Source: Paraburkholderia sp. DHOC27 (GTDB lineage Bacteria > Pseudomonadota > Gammaproteobacteria > Burkholderiales > Burkholderiaceae). From it: 64,000 bases of DNA. Shown here piece after piece: positions 16,567-26,643 of the stretch. Location: contig NZ_QVQV01000001.1 in the NCBI RefSeq assembly GCF_003429005.1, forward strand, positions 1,295,864 to 1,359,863. The letters are read 5' to 3'. Under the pieces are notes generated by a model. That model had not been told where the DNA came from. It did not search any database and was given only the letters and a program-made list of their open reading frames with translations. Each line of letters starts with the position of its first letter. The stretch's first letter is position 1. The position numbers and the translations under genes were made by a program.

Positions 16567-17706
16567 TCAGAACTTGTGCCGGATACCCACACGAACGGCC
16601 AACTGCGAATCCGCGCCCGCTGCCGGCAGATAGCTGCTGGCACTCGAACCAATCTGTGCCTGCAGGTCAGCATTCTTCGCCGTCTTGCCCGCTGCGTCCT
16701 GGTAGATACCGAGCAGGTACACGTCGGTGCGCTTGCTCAGCGCGTAGTCGACGCTGGCGTCGACCTGGTTCCAGTGACCGTTGGTTAGATCCCTGGCCTG
16801 CATGTATGTGTAGCCCAAGGCGCCCGTCAGTGCCGGCGTGAACGCGTACTTGCTACCGGCTTCATACGCGTTGAACGTGGTCATGTGACCTGTGACCTGC
16901 TCGATGTCCGTGTGCGTCCACAGGGCCCACAGCGTAGCTGCGCCGATCGCGTACTTGGCGCCGACACCGGTCGTGGCCAACTCCTTCGCCGTACCCGTGA
17001 TCGCTGCGTTGGCGAGCGTCGTCGAGAACGTCGGCGATGCCGAACCCGGGAAGCGGATGTCCGTGTACGCTGCGGCGATACCCAGCGGGCCGTTCACGTA
17101 GTTAAGGCCGAAGCTGTATGCCGACGACGAACCGGTCGTGCCCGGCGCGCCTGCGAACGAGCCAGCCTGGTTCGAGAAGCCGTACATGGCACCGAACGTC
17201 AGACCGTAGAAGTTCGCGCTGTTGAACTTGATCGAGTTGTTGATACGGCTCGACGTCAACTGGTCGATATCGTTGATGTGATAGCCGTAGTTACCAGCAA
17301 CCGTCTGGCCACCGTTGGTGTACGAGCCGCCCAGGTAGTCGGTCGAGAACGAGTATTGACGACCGAGCGTCAGGGAGCCGATGCCGTCCTTCGTCAGACC
17401 CACATAAGCTTGACGGCCGAACAGATCACCGCCTTGACCGGCTGCGCCCGTACCCGAGTTAAAGCCGTTTTCCAACGTGAAGATTGCCTTCAGGCCGCCA
17501 CCGAGATCTTCGGCACCGCGCAGACCCCAACGGCTACCTTGAGAGACGCCGTCGCCGTACTGATACAGGCTTTGTGCCTTGGCGTTGGCGTGATTCACAT
17601 ACGTGATGCCCGCGTCGATCAAACCGTACAGCGTCACGCTGCTTTGTGCATGAGCCGCACTGGCGAAACCCGCCAGCAAGGCGGTGGTGAAGATTTTTTT
17701 GTTCAA
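16567..17706 (-). CDS. General porin, Burkholderia OmpC/Gram-negative trimeric type
   Basis: A 379-residue outer-membrane porin. The signal peptide ends at AAHAQ, followed by SSVTLYGLIDAGITYVNHANAK, the usual first strands of the 16-stranded beta-proteobacterial porin. The constriction-loop region with GNYGYHINDIDQLTSSRINNS is visible, and the last residue is Phe (RVGIRHKF), as needed for BAM assembly. The start is taken as the TTG at 17706 because it gives the standard Asn-Lys-Lys signal peptide; no in-frame ATG gives a normal signal. Small nutrients and ions pass through it. Confidence 0.92.
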   Translation of the reverse strand: MNKKIFTTALLAGFASAAHAQSSVTLYGLIDAGITYVNHANAKAQSLYQYGDGVSQGSRWGLRGAEDLGGGLKAIFTLENGFNSGTGAAGQGGDLFGRQAYVGLTKDGIGSLTLGRQYSFSTDYLGGSYTNGGQTVAGNYGYHINDIDQLTSSRINNSIKFNSANFYGLTFGAMYGFSNQAGSFAGAPGTTGSSSAYSFGLNYVNGPLGIAAAYTDIRFPGSASPTFSTTLANAAITGTAKELATTGVGAKYAIGAATLWALWTHTDIEQVTGHMTTFNAYEAGSKYAFTPALTGALGYTYMQARDLTNGHWNQVDASVDYALSKRTDVYLLGIYQDAAGKTAKNADLQAQIGSSASSYLPAAGADSQLAVRVGIRHKF

Positions 17707-17994
17707 GAGAGAGTCCCCGATTGGATGAAGGCGATGACGTGGCCGTTTTATGTGCACGCTGATATTGCGGGTCACGTCACTGCCCAGGATTGCGCATGAT
17801 AAGGAGGAACGAAAAGCGCGCTATCTAACGCTTTTTCACATCGTTATCGGCATTTGTGTGTTGACACGCGCAAGTGCCGCACGCCCGCGTGGGGGCGTCA
17901 TGTGCAGATTTGCATATCTCTATTCATCGTTTTGCAGGGACGCCGCGCGTGGCTAACATGCAACGCTTCAGCGACTCGCGCGAAATCTCTCATC

Positions 17995-19503
17995 ATGTCC
18001 AGCGTTGTTGTTGCGTCGACCGAAGTCGATGCCCAAACCAGAGCGAAAAGAGGCGCACATCCCCTTGTGATTCGTTCTGCTCAAGACGTCTCGCGGATCG
18101 TGAACGCGGGAGCGGCGAAGGGAAGCAATGCGCGCGTCGTCATCGCCATCGCACTGGGCGGCGTGTTTCTGGATGCGTACGACCTGACTTCGCTGGCGTA
18201 CGGCATCAAGGACATCGCGCGCCAGTTTGCGTTGTCACCCGTGCAGGTGGGGTTCGTCTCTTCCGCGATCACGTTTGGTGCGATTCTCGGCGCGCTGTTT
18301 GGCGGTTATCTGACTGATCGCATTGGACGCTATCGTGTCTTCATGGCCGACATGCTGTTCTTCGTCGTCGCGGCCATTGCCGCCGGGCTCGCGCCGAATG
18401 CATGGGTGCTGGGCGGTGCGCGCTTTCTGATGGGCTTCGGGGTGGGGCTCGATTTGCCGGTGGCGATGGCGTTTCTCGCCGAGTTTTCGCGCGTGGCCGG
18501 CAAGGGCAACAAGGCCGCGAGCGTGGCCGCCTGGTGTCCCGCATGGTATGCGGCCACCAGCACGTGCTATCTGTTGATTCTCGGTTTGTACGCGGTCCTG
18601 CCTGCACACCAGCTTGGCTGGCTGTGGCGGCTGACGCTCGCATTCGGCGCGGTGCCTGCCATCGTCATCATTCTGGTGCGCAGCCGCTATATCAGCGAAT
18701 CGCCGGTGTGGGCGGCCAATCAGGGTGACCTCCACGAGGCCGCGCGTATTCTCAAACGCTCGTATGGCGTGGATGCCGTGGTCGAACAGGGCAACGCGTC
18801 CGGCGACCAGCCAGGCAGTGCGCCGCGCGCTGCGTCATGGCGTAATTTCGGCGTGCTGTTCAACCGGACCTACCGCAATCGTACGATTCTCGCCGCGGTG
18901 ATCGGCAGCGCTTCTTCCTTCGGTTACAACGCAATCGTGTTCGGCCTGCCGGTGATCATCACCAGCTTTTTCCATCAGGGCCCCCTCACCACCATCATCG
19001 CGGCGCTCGCGCTGAATCTCGTGTTTGCCTTCGTCGGAGGATTGATTGGCGTGCGCACCGCGCCGACGGTCGGCGCATGGAAGATGACCGTGCTCGGGCA
19101 TTCGCTGCAATTCGTCTCGCTGATCGGGCTCGCGCTGATCGGCAAACCGGGTAGCGGGTCACTCGTCGTATTCGCCATCCTGCTGCTGGGCGGCTATCTG
19201 TTCGGGCAAGGCTTCGGACCCGGCTCGCATTCGATGACCTACGCCACGCTCAGCTATCCCACTTCGTTGCGAGGAATCGGCGTGGGCTTCAACCAGACGC
19301 TCACGCGTTCCGCGTCCACTGTTTCGCTGTTTCTGTTTCCGGTGCTGGCCGCGGCGCTCGGGACCAAAGTGTTCTGGGTGATCGCCATTGCGCCGCTGAC
19401 TGCGCTGCTCGTGCTATTGGCCATCCGCTGGGAACCCTCGGGTTATGACATCGATGCAGAGGACTACGCAGAACATCGCAGCATGCGAAGCGCGGCGCAC
19501 TAG
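17995..19503 (+). CDS. MFS transporter, sugar/metabolite:proton symporter type
   Basis: A 502-residue carrier. The first helix contains GVFLDAYDLTSLAYGI and the loop after helix 2 holds DRIGRYR, the MFS signature D-R-x-G-R-[RK]. A long cytoplasmic loop at about 235-285 separates the halves, and YFGQGFGPG-like glycine-rich residues appear in the second half. The pattern fits the metabolite:H+ symporter or sugar porter families rather than drug exporters. The ATG at 17995 is chosen because the upstream in-frame stretch has no membrane or family features. The substrate cannot be told. Confidence 0.82.
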   Translation: MSSVVVASTEVDAQTRAKRGAHPLVIRSAQDVSRIVNAGAAKGSNARVVIAIALGGVFLDAYDLTSLAYGIKDIARQFALSPVQVGFVSSAITFGAILGALFGGYLTDRIGRYRVFMADMLFFVVAAIAAGLAPNAWVLGGARFLMGFGVGLDLPVAMAFLAEFSRVAGKGNKAASVAAWCPAWYAATSTCYLLILGLYAVLPAHQLGWLWRLTLAFGAVPAIVIILVRSRYISESPVWAANQGDLHEAARILKRSYGVDAVVEQGNASGDQPGSAPRAASWRNFGVLFNRTYRNRTILAAVIGSASSFGYNAIVFGLPVIITSFFHQGPLTTIIAALALNLVFAFVGGLIGVRTAPTVGAWKMTVLGHSLQFVSLIGLALIGKPGSGSLVVFAILLLGGYLFGQGFGPGSHSMTYATLSYPTSLRGIGVGFNQTLTRSASTVSLFLFPVLAAALGTKVFWVIAIAPLTALLVLLAIRWEPSGYDIDAEDYAEHRSMRSAAH

Positions 19504-19594
19504 CAATCTCCGCGGATAACTCGCATGATGGCGCGGATGCGTTGCGCCACGTTCCGGCTCACGTCGCGAAGCCGGATGCGCGAGGAGGTTGCAA

Positions 19595-20671
19595 ATGAAG
19601 ACCTGTCTTCCGACGAAACGCCGCGCGTTTCGCGCTTCCGTGGCCGTGCTGTCTGGCTGCCTGACCCTGTGGTCCAGCATGACCTACGCGCAGACGATCG
19701 GGACGGGCGCGCCCTATCCGGTCGGGATGACACAACTCGAATATGTCGACCCCGCACCGGGCCATCGTGCTCTTGCGCTCACGTTGTTCTATCCGGCGGT
19801 GCCGCAGGCAAGCTCGTCCGCGCCGCTGCGCATGCCGTTCTTTACCAATCTGCATCTCTACCGTGACGCCGATATCGTCGCGGACAGCGTGAAACGTCCC
19901 CTTGTGATGTTCTCGCACGGGCATGGCAGCAATGGTCTTTACTACGCATGGTTTGCAGAATATCTGGCGTCGCGCGGCTATATCGTGGCGACGCTCTATC
20001 ACTACCGCGCGAATACCTACGACGTGAGCATCATGTACACGCGTAGCAAGCTCTGGCAACGGCCGCTCGACATCAGCAAGGACATCACGTTCCTCGAAAA
20101 CGACAGGCGCTGGGGTCCGCATATTGATCCAGACCGGATTGGCGTGGCCGGTCATTCGCAGGGTGGCTTCACGTCGCTGTGGATTGGCGGCGCAACCGTG
20201 AACGAAGAAAAGTACCGCAGCTACCTGCGCCGCTGGAAAAATGATCCGCTGATACCGGCCTCGCTGCGTAAAGACCTGCCGCTCGATCCCTCGCCGGCGC
20301 TCAAGGTCCACGATAGCCGTATCAAGGCGGCGTTTGCGATGGCACCCGGCGATCTACCAGGCTTCGGCATGGACGAGGCCGGTTTGCAGCAGTTGAAAGT
20401 GCCGGCCTACATCATCGTTGGCGCGCGGGACACTCAGGCGCCGGCCAAGGACAATGCCGAGTTTGCAGCCCGTTACGCACCCAACGCCCATCTTGATGTG
20501 CTGCCAGGTGCCGTCGATCACGAGATTTTCGTCAACGAATGCGATCAGGACGGCCGGGATACGTGGCCGGAAGCGTGCATCGACGCAGCAGGCGTGGATC
20601 GTGCTCAGCTACATGAATACATCGGTAACGCAGCGCTAAAGTTTTTCGATGCGAATCTACATGTGCAGTGA
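19595..20671 (+). CDS. Secreted alpha/beta hydrolase (dienelactone hydrolase / PAF acetylhydrolase-like)
   Basis: A 358-residue protein with a signal peptide ending near MTYAQ. The serine hydrolase core has the oxyanion segment MFSHGHGSNG and the nucleophile elbow GHSQGG. The acidic residue is probably in VGARDTQAP and the catalytic His in GAVDHEIF. The ATG at 19595 follows GAGGAGG. It probably cleaves an ester in the periplasm or outside the cell. It lies 91 bp after the MFS transporter on the same strand, so a shared transcript is possible. The physiological substrate is unknown. Confidence 0.78.
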   Translation: MKTCLPTKRRAFRASVAVLSGCLTLWSSMTYAQTIGTGAPYPVGMTQLEYVDPAPGHRALALTLFYPAVPQASSSAPLRMPFFTNLHLYRDADIVADSVKRPLVMFSHGHGSNGLYYAWFAEYLASRGYIVATLYHYRANTYDVSIMYTRSKLWQRPLDISKDITFLENDRRWGPHIDPDRIGVAGHSQGGFTSLWIGGATVNEEKYRSYLRRWKNDPLIPASLRKDLPLDPSPALKVHDSRIKAAFAMAPGDLPGFGMDEAGLQQLKVPAYIIVGARDTQAPAKDNAEFAARYAPNAHLDVLPGAVDHEIFVNECDQDGRDTWPEACIDAAGVDRAQLHEYIGNAALKFFDANLHVQ

Positions 20672-20876
20672 GCTAACTCGTGTCGGCTCGTGCGCTGCGT
20701 GACAGGATGTGTCGTAAATCTGAGCGGGTGGGACCCTCTTTCCCGCCAAAGCCTCCGTGTTGTCCGCCATTTCGTCAGCCGATCGTAAACGGCAATGTTT
20801 GGCACAGCAATCAGGCCGGATAATCGTTCAAACGGTACCCGATAAACGGGCCCGCTCGATTGTGAAGGGGAGACAC

Positions 20877-22733
20877 ATGAAAGGCCTGGCTCGTATCAAT
20901 GTGGTTCTGACGTGGCTCGCCGTCGCAATGTTCGTGGGATGCAGCGGCGGCGGTGGAGGAGGCGGCAGCGGGGCCGATAGCAGCAGTGGCGCGTCCGCGG
21001 GCTCCGGAACGAGTTCGGGTTCGGGTTCGTCCGGCAGCGGCTCCGGTTCTACCTCGGGCTCAACTTCAGGCTCGACCTCGGGTTCAACCTCAGGTTCAAC
21101 GTCAGGTTCGACCACCGGTTCAACCTCGGGCACAGGCACCTCCGGCTCAGGCACTACCACCGGTTCCGGCACGGGAACCGGCTCGACCACGGGCAGCGGT
21201 TCAGGCTCCGCCGCGACTCCGGTTGACGTCGCCACGTATCACAACGACATTGGGCGCACCGGCCAGCAACTCGCTGAGACCCAGCTCACGCTCGCCAACG
21301 TCAATGCAACGACGTTCGGCAAACTCGGCTTCGATACCGTGGATGGCAAGGTCGATGCCGAGCCCCTCTATCTGGCCAAGGTGACGGTGGGCGGCGCGGT
21401 GCATAACGTGCTGTACGTCGCAACGGAAGCCGACAGCGTCTACGCCTTCGACGCCGACTCCGGCACCCAGTTGTGGAAAGTCTCGACCATCGGCAGCGGC
21501 GAGACCACTAGCGACGACATGGGTTGCTTCCAGATCACGCCGCAGATCGGCATTACCTCGACGCCGGTGATCGACCGTACGCGCGGCCCGAATGGCGCGA
21601 TCTACGTGGTGGCGATGACCAAGGACAGCTCCGGCGGCTATCACCACCGCATTCACGCGCTCGATATCACCACGGGCGCGGAATTGTTCGGCGGCCCGAC
21701 CGAGGTCGCGGCAACCTACCCAGGGTCCGGTCCATACAGCAACAATGGCCAGGTGACGTTCAATCCTTCGCAATACGCGGAACGTCAATCGCTGCTGTTG
21801 TTGAATGGCCAGATCTACACCGGCTGGACCTCGCATTGCGATAACGGTCAATACAACGGCTGGGTGATCGCCTACAACGCAAGCACGCTCAAGCAAAGCA
21901 GCGTGCTCAATCTCACGCCGAACGGCACCGAAGGTTCGATCTGGATGAGCGGTGCGGGCATGGCCTCGGATGGCCAGTCCATCTATTTCCTCGACGCCAA
22001 CGGCACCTTCGATACCACGCTCAATTCAAGCGGCAATCCCACGGCAGGCGACTACGGCAATTCGTTCATCAAGCTGAATACGGCCAGCGGGCTTGCGGTG
22101 GGCGATTACTTTGCCATGTCCAATACTGCCGCCGAATCGCAGGCTGACGAGGACCTCGGCTCCGGCGGTGCACTGGTGCTGCCGGATCTCGCCGACAGCG
22201 GCGGCACGGTCCATCATCTTTCGCTCGGCGCGGGCAAGGACGCGATCATCTACGTGGTGAACCGCGATTCGATGGGCAAGTTCAGTTCGAGCGGCAACAA
22301 CATCTACCAGCAGATCAACGGTCAGCTCGGCGGACCTGAGTTCGGCATGCCCGCGTACTTCAACAATACGGTGTACTTCGGCGCGATTGGCGACAGCATC
22401 AAGGCTTTCAGCCTCGCCAATGCACAACTGGCCAGCACGCCGGTCAGTCACACACCGGGTACCTTCGGCGCGCCTGGCTCGACGCCGAGCATCTCCGCGA
22501 ACGGTTCGTCGAACGGCATCCTGTGGGCTGTCGAAAACGGCACGATCGCCGTGCTGCACGCGTACAACGCCGCTAATCTCGCCTCCGAGATCTACAACAG
22601 CAATCAGGCGGCCAATGCGCGCGATCAGGTGGGGCAGGGCAACAAGTTCATCACGCCGATGATCGCCAACGGCAAGGTGTATGTAGGAACCGCCACGGGC
22701 GTCGCGGTGTTCGGCCTGTTGTCAGGAAGTTAG
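20877..22733 (+). CDS. PQQ-like beta-propeller protein with Gly/Ser/Thr-rich linker, putative lipoprotein
   Basis: A 618-residue exported protein. The N-terminus ends at FVGC, a lipobox-like site with Cys22, followed by about 95 residues of nearly pure Gly, Ser and Thr (to about 118). Repeated propeller blades follow, such as [36 protein letters not shown] and [13 protein letters not shown]. The metal-binding and catalytic residues of PQQ dehydrogenases are not evident, so it is more likely a structural or binding propeller. The start is the ATG at 20877 after GGGGAGAC. It may be tethered to the outer membrane by the linker. Confidence 0.78.
   Translation: MKGLARINVVLTWLAVAMFVGCSGGGGGGGSGADSSSGASAGSGTSSGSGSSGSGSGSTSGSTSGSTSGSTSGSTSGSTTGSTSGTGTSGSGTTTGSGTGTGSTTGSGSGSAATPVDVATYHNDIGRTGQQLAETQLTLANVNATTFGKLGFDTVDGKVDAEPLYLAKVTVGGAVHNVLYVATEADSVYAFDADSGTQLWKVSTIGSGETTSDDMGCFQITPQIGITSTPVIDRTRGPNGAIYVVAMTKDSSGGYHHRIHALDITTGAELFGGPTEVAATYPGSGPYSNNGQVTFNPSQYAERQSLLLLNGQIYTGWTSHCDNGQYNGWVIAYNASTLKQSSVLNLTPNGTEGSIWMSGAGMASDGQSIYFLDANGTFDTTLNSSGNPTAGDYGNSFIKLNTASGLAVGDYFAMSNTAAESQADEDLGSGGALVLPDLADSGGTVHHLSLGAGKDAIIYVVNRDSMGKFSSSGNNIYQQINGQLGGPEFGMPAYFNNTVYFGAIGDSIKAFSLANAQLASTPVSHTPGTFGAPGSTPSISANGSSNGILWAVENGTIAVLHAYNAANLASEIYNSNQAANARDQVGQGNKFITPMIANGKVYVGTATGVAVFGLLSGS
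21045..21128 (+). repeat. 12-bp coding repeat (Gly-Ser-Thr-Ser)
   Basis: Seven successive 12-bp units encode GST plus S or T inside the linker of the propeller lipoprotein. Third codon positions vary, so the array is old or kept by selection on the peptide. Confidence 0.85.
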
Positions 22734-22749
22734 GGATGCCAGGTTGAGG

Positions 22750-23484
22750 TCAGCCATGCTGGCTCAGCCTGAGTTCCGGAGTACGCGCCTCTCGCGACGC
22801 AAGGACGGCGGGCATGGCCGCGATGGAGTCGATCAGCCCATCGCTCGCCAGCGCCGCCGGTCCACCCGGACCGGCATAGCCATATTTGACGATGAACACC
22901 GGCAGCCCGGCGGCGCGGGCGGCCGTCACATCCACTGGCGAATCGCCCACCAGCACGCTGCGATGCGGGTCCACGTCCAGTAGCCGGCAGGCATGCCAGA
23001 GCGGTTCGGGAGCGGGCTTCATGTGTGCGATCGAATCGCCTGCCACCAGCACGTCGAGGTAGTGGGACAGGTCGCTCGTCAACAGAAGCTGCGCGGCCAG
23101 TGCCTGCGGTTTGTTGGTGACGCAGGCAAGCCGGTACCCCAGCCGTTGCAGTTCGCCAAGGCCTTCCGCCACCTGCGGAAACACCCGGCCAAGACGACCA
23201 TTGGTCTGCGCATAGTGGCGCTGGAACAGGTCGAGCGCGTGTGCAGCGTCGATCTGCCTGTCCAGACCGGCGGCTGCGAGTGAGCGCTGCACCAGGTTGG
23301 GCACGCCCCGGCCGATAAAACCGCTGACGGTGGCGAACGGCAGGCGCGGAGCGCTCAACGCGTCGAGCATCCGGTTGACGGCCTCGACGATGTCCGGTGC
23401 GGTGTCGATCATCGTGCCATCCAGATCGATCAGGACACCATGGTTTCGCAAAGGCAACGGGCTGGATTGGCTCGGCATGGTCAT
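22750..23484 (-). CDS. cbbZ: Phosphoglycolate phosphatase
   Basis: A 244-residue HAD hydrolase of the Gph/CbbZ type. Motif I is [12 protein letters not shown], followed by cap residues [14 protein letters not shown], motif II in [10 protein letters not shown], motif III Lys in HMKPAPEP and motif [17 protein letters not shown]. It removes phosphate from 2-phosphoglycolate, the toxic product of RuBisCO oxygenation. Its ATG at 23484 overlaps the stop of the upstream cbbY (ATGA), which shows translational coupling. In many autotrophs cbbY and cbbZ sit inside the cbb operon; here they are about 24 kb from cbbL. Confidence 0.88.
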   Translation of the reverse strand: MTMPSQSSPLPLRNHGVLIDLDGTMIDTAPDIVEAVNRMLDALSAPRLPFATVSGFIGRGVPNLVQRSLAAAGLDRQIDAAHALDLFQRHYAQTNGRLGRVFPQVAEGLGELQRLGYRLACVTNKPQALAAQLLLTSDLSHYLDVLVAGDSIAHMKPAPEPLWHACRLLDVDPHRSVLVGDSPVDVTAARAAGLPVFIVKYGYAGPGGPAALASDGLIDSIAAMPAVLASREARTPELRLSQHG

Positions 23485-24263
23485 ACCCGTTCGGTGGACG
23501 CGTGTCGATGCCACTGTCGCAAGGTGGCGAGATCGACCCAACCCTTCTGTTGATCGGGCACGGGTGAGTTAATGGGCGCATCGGGCGCATCGGGCGCATG
23601 CGGTTCACCCAGATGCGGCAGCACCGCCAGCGCGCCGGAGAAATCGTCCTGCGCTGTATACGCGGTCGGCGTGACGACGGTGGGCACGCCCGCCGCGCGT
23701 GCGGCGCGCAATCCGTTCGCGGAGTCTTCGAAGGCAATGCAGTCCGCGCCTTGCAGGCCGAGCCGATGCAGCACGTCGAGGTAGACATCGGGCGCGGGCT
23801 TTTTCGCTTGCGTCGTGCTGGCGTCGCAGATCGCGGCGAAGCGGCTACGCCAGCCCGAGCCAAACGGCGGGCGCAACAGCGCGTCCAGATTGGCTGGCGT
23901 GGTGGTCGTGGCGATGGCGACCGGAAGCGCGGCCGCCTGGGCTTCGGCGATCAGACGCGCCACGCCGGGTCGCAGCGGCAAACCACTCTCGCTCACATGA
24001 GCGGCGTAGTGCCGGGTTTTGATGGCGTGGATCGCGTCGATCACCTCCTTCACGCAGGCGCCGTTGGCTTCGTCCAGATCGGCGACGCGCCAGTAGTGCA
24101 GCAGGCGCTCCTTGCCGCCCGCCACCTCAAGCAGACGCGTGTAGAGCGCCTCGTCCCAGAACCAGTCGAGACCCGCCTCCGCGAACGCCGCGTTGAAAGC
24201 CTGTCGATGCGCGGTTTCGGTATCCGCGAGCGTGCCGTCGACATCGAAGATCAGCGCCTGCAT
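23481..24263 (-). CDS. cbbY: CbbY, HAD sugar-bisphosphate phosphatase
   Basis: A 260-residue HAD protein with motif [11 protein letters not shown], cap segment [14 protein letters not shown], motif II Thr in [14 protein letters not shown], motif [20 protein letters not shown] and motif [17 protein letters not shown]. These match CbbY, which degrades xylulose-1,5-bisphosphate, a misfire product that blocks RuBisCO. The C-terminal 25 residues carry a proline/aspartate repeat (APDAPDAP) encoded by the repeated GGGCGCATC. It is the first gene of a two-gene unit with cbbZ. Confidence 0.88.
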   Translation of the reverse strand: MQALIFDVDGTLADTETAHRQAFNAAFAEAGLDWFWDEALYTRLLEVAGGKERLLHYWRVADLDEANGACVKEVIDAIHAIKTRHYAAHVSESGLPLRPGVARLIAEAQAAALPVAIATTTTPANLDALLRPPFGSGWRSRFAAICDASTTQAKKPAPDVYLDVLHRLGLQGADCIAFEDSANGLRAARAAGVPTVVTPTAYTAQDDFSGALAVLPHLGEPHAPDAPDAPINSPVPDQQKGWVDLATLRQWHRHASTERV

Positions 24264-24387
24264 GTCCAGTCCTCAGTGAGTTCGTGTCGCCACGGTAAGG
24301 CTGACAATAGCGGAAGCGCACACCGGTTTGAACTCAGAGATTCTTTGGACTCCGATAAGACATCCTTTAAGTGGGCGTGACGGTGCG

Positions 24388-24810
24388 TTACGGCTTTGCT
24401 TGCAGCTGCGTGACGAAGCCGATTTTCGTCAGGCCGCCAGCCTGCGCGGCCGACATGACATCGGCGACACGCTCGTACGCCACCTTTCGGTCGGCCCGCA
24501 GATGCAGTTCAGGCTGCGGATTCAGGCGCGCGGCCGCGGCAATCCGGGCGCGCAATTCATCATCCGACACGGCGTGACCGTCCCACAGAATCGCACCGTC
24601 GGCCTCCACGGCGACGTCAAGATGCGCGGGTTTGAGGTTATCCGGCTGACTGCTCGCATGCGGGAGATCGATTTTCAGCGCGTGCTGCATGGCGGGAATG
24701 GTGACGAGAAAAATGATGAGCAATACCAGCATCACATCGACGAGGGGCGTCATGTTGATTTCGTTCATCAGGCCGCTGTCGTCGTCATCGGAAAACGGCG
24801 TCATTGCCAT
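24388..24810 (-). CDS. exbD: ExbD/TolR biopolymer transport protein
   Basis: A 140-residue inner-membrane protein. It has the conserved MNEINMTPLVDVMLVLLIIF segment: a single transmembrane helix with the essential Asp in TPLVDV. A periplasmic domain ends in GLTKIGFVTQ. It couples the proton gradient to TonB with ExbB. The start overlaps the exbB stop, so the genes are translated together. Confidence 0.9.
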   Translation of the reverse strand: MAMTPFSDDDDSGLMNEINMTPLVDVMLVLLIIFLVTIPAMQHALKIDLPHASSQPDNLKPAHLDVAVEADGAILWDGHAVSDDELRARIAAAARLNPQPELHLRADRKVAYERVADVMSAAQAGGLTKIGFVTQLQAKP

Positions 24811-25634
24811 TTGAGTGTCCCTCCGTCGTGCGCGGCGTCACCGCTTTCGCCGCTGCTGCCTGATTCGGTACGAGGCACGCCACGCGCGACCACGCGCAGG
24901 TCGGCACCACCGCTCGACGGTAATTGCGAGCCCGTGACGAAATACGCATGCAGGCCGTGTGCGAAGCGTCTCAAGCGCGCCACGATGGACTTGTTGGCGC
25001 GCGTCAGGCCGTTGTAGCCGAGCACGGCGGGGATCGCCACGAACAGGCCGAAGGCGGTCATGATCAGCGACTCGCCCACCGGACCCGCTACGTGATCGAT
25101 GGTGGTCTGGCCGGTTTCACCAATCACGATGAGCGCATGGTAGATGCCCCATACGGTGCCGAACAGGCCCACGAACGGCGCGGTGCTGCCTATCGACGCG
25201 AGCACCGCGAGGCCGCTTTGCATGCGGGCGATGGCGTCGTCCATCGTGTCCTGCAAGCGGCGCGTGATCCAGTCGGACACGTCGATACGGTCGTGCAGGT
25301 GCGGCTGGGTTTGCCGATGATGCGTGGCCGCTTCCGCGCCGGCCAGTGCCAGCGCGAGCAGCGGATTGTCGCGTTGAGTCGTGCCGGAAGCACTGAATCC
25401 AGCGGAGCCGCCGGACGCGCCGGCGCCAAGACTTCTCAGACCATCTTCGAAACGATCCGCGCGCCAGAACTGCGCTTCGGCCTGACGGCTCACACGCTTG
25501 ATCCGCATGACGCTGTAGAACTTCACGAGCATCACGGTCCACGAGAGGACCGACATGACCAGCAAGGTGCAGAGGATGCCACGCGTGACGAAATCCCCGG
25601 TTTCCCAGACATTGGCGAGGCCGTAGTGTTGCAT
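24801..25634 (-). CDS. exbB: ExbB/TolQ proton channel protein
   Basis: A 277-residue protein with three membrane helices. The first lies in GILCTLLVMSVLSWTVMLVKF, and the second and third in LAVLASIGSTAPFVGLFGTVWGIYHAL and VGESLIMTAFGLFVAIPAVLGYN, the MotA/TolQ/ExbB signature. A Gly/Ser-rich insert (GAGASGGSAGFSASG) lies in the first cytoplasmic loop. The ATG at 25634 follows AAGGAAT. It powers the TonB system probably serving the receptor at 27851-30247. Confidence 0.9.
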   Translation of the reverse strand: MQHYGLANVWETGDFVTRGILCTLLVMSVLSWTVMLVKFYSVMRIKRVSRQAEAQFWRADRFEDGLRSLGAGASGGSAGFSASGTTQRDNPLLALALAGAEAATHHRQTQPHLHDRIDVSDWITRRLQDTMDDAIARMQSGLAVLASIGSTAPFVGLFGTVWGIYHALIVIGETGQTTIDHVAGPVGESLIMTAFGLFVAIPAVLGYNGLTRANKSIVARLRRFAHGLHAYFVTGSQLPSSGGADLRVVARGVPRTESGSSGESGDAAHDGGTLKWQ

Positions 25635-25660
25635 GGCGATTCCTTTGGCTCGCAACGAGC

Positions 25661-26443
25661 CTAGTTGCTCAATCCGAACACGAACGACTGCGAATACGCG
25701 GCGCGCACCGCTGCGCCGTTTTCGCGGTACGGTTGACAGACGCCCGCGTGGATGGCCGCGAGGGCGGCGTCGTCGAGCCGCGCAAAGCCGCTGCTCTTTT
25801 CCAGTTGCGCGCTTTCGATATGGCCGCTCAAGCCGACCACGAATCGCACGATGGCCGTGCCGCTTTCGTTGCGGCGCTGCGAAAGGTCGGGATAGTCCGG
25901 CTTCGGGATATCGCAGTCGACATGTGCTACGTTTTTCGGCGCAACGGAAACCGGTGCGGCGCGTTCTGCGGGGGTGGCGGTCGCCACGGGGGAGGACGCG
26001 GCAGCAACGGGTGGCGCGGTGGATGCGGGGGTTGTTTCCTGCGATGGGAGTGCCAACGGCGAGGGTGTGGGGGCAATCGCAACACGAGGCGCATGCGTGG
26101 TTGCCACGCGCGGTTGCTTCACGTGAGGTTGCGGCGCAGGATTGGTTCGCACCGGCGCGGGCTTTGCAGCGGCGGCCTCGGGCGCGGCCACGGCAGGCAC
26201 AGCGGGCGCAGCAGGCACATCATGCGTGACGGGCGCCGGCTCATCCCTCAACAGCGCGGCCACGATGGTCGTCGCTTCGACCGTCCGCTCGACGGTCCTG
26301 TCCCGCGCCGTCAGCAACCACGCGAGCAGCACCACATGCCCGGCTATTACGATACCGAGCGTGATGCCGAGGGTGACACCGATACGCCGCCGGGCCGCAT
26401 CGAATGTACCGTGTCCAGTTGTCGCCATCGCAAACTGCTGCAT
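25661..26443 (-). CDS. tonB: TonB energy transducer
   Basis: A 260-residue protein. One N-terminal membrane anchor (GVTLGITLGIVIAGHVVLLAWLL) is followed by a long Pro/Ala-rich periplasmic linker (about 75-170) and a C-terminal TonB domain (DYPDLSQRRNESGTAIVRFVVG, then SGFARLDDAALAAI). It carries energy to outer-membrane receptors. The start may be the ATG at 26443 or the in-frame ATG at 26428; neither ribosome site is decisive. tonB-exbB-exbD forms an operon beside a propeller gene and a TonB-dependent receptor. Confidence 0.9.
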   Translation of the reverse strand: MQQFAMATTGHGTFDAARRRIGVTLGITLGIVIAGHVVLLAWLLTARDRTVERTVEATTIVAALLRDEPAPVTHDVPAAPAVPAVAAPEAAAAKPAPVRTNPAPQPHVKQPRVATTHAPRVAIAPTPSPLALPSQETTPASTAPPVAAASSPVATATPAERAAPVSVAPKNVAHVDCDIPKPDYPDLSQRRNESGTAIVRFVVGLSGHIESAQLEKSSGFARLDDAALAAIHAGVCQPYRENGAAVRAAYSQSFVFGLSN

Positions 26444-26643
26444 GATGGTCGAGGCCTCGCAGTGGCCACCTCCACGGCCATTTTCCGCCTGTGCGCGGCG
26501 CTTGCGTACGGCCGCGGAGCTACCCAGCCCAATTCGGGAAAATCTCCCGTCCGATGTCCGTTGTCAAACAACACTCCAATGGGCTACTTTGCTTGGATGA
26601 CGCGAATGTTCGCGGCGTGGCGATTCCACTACGGAGTACAACA

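Noticed and set aside
21045..21128. Repeat array considered as CRISPR-like
   Set aside because: The units are contiguous, 12 bp long and coding; there are no spacers.
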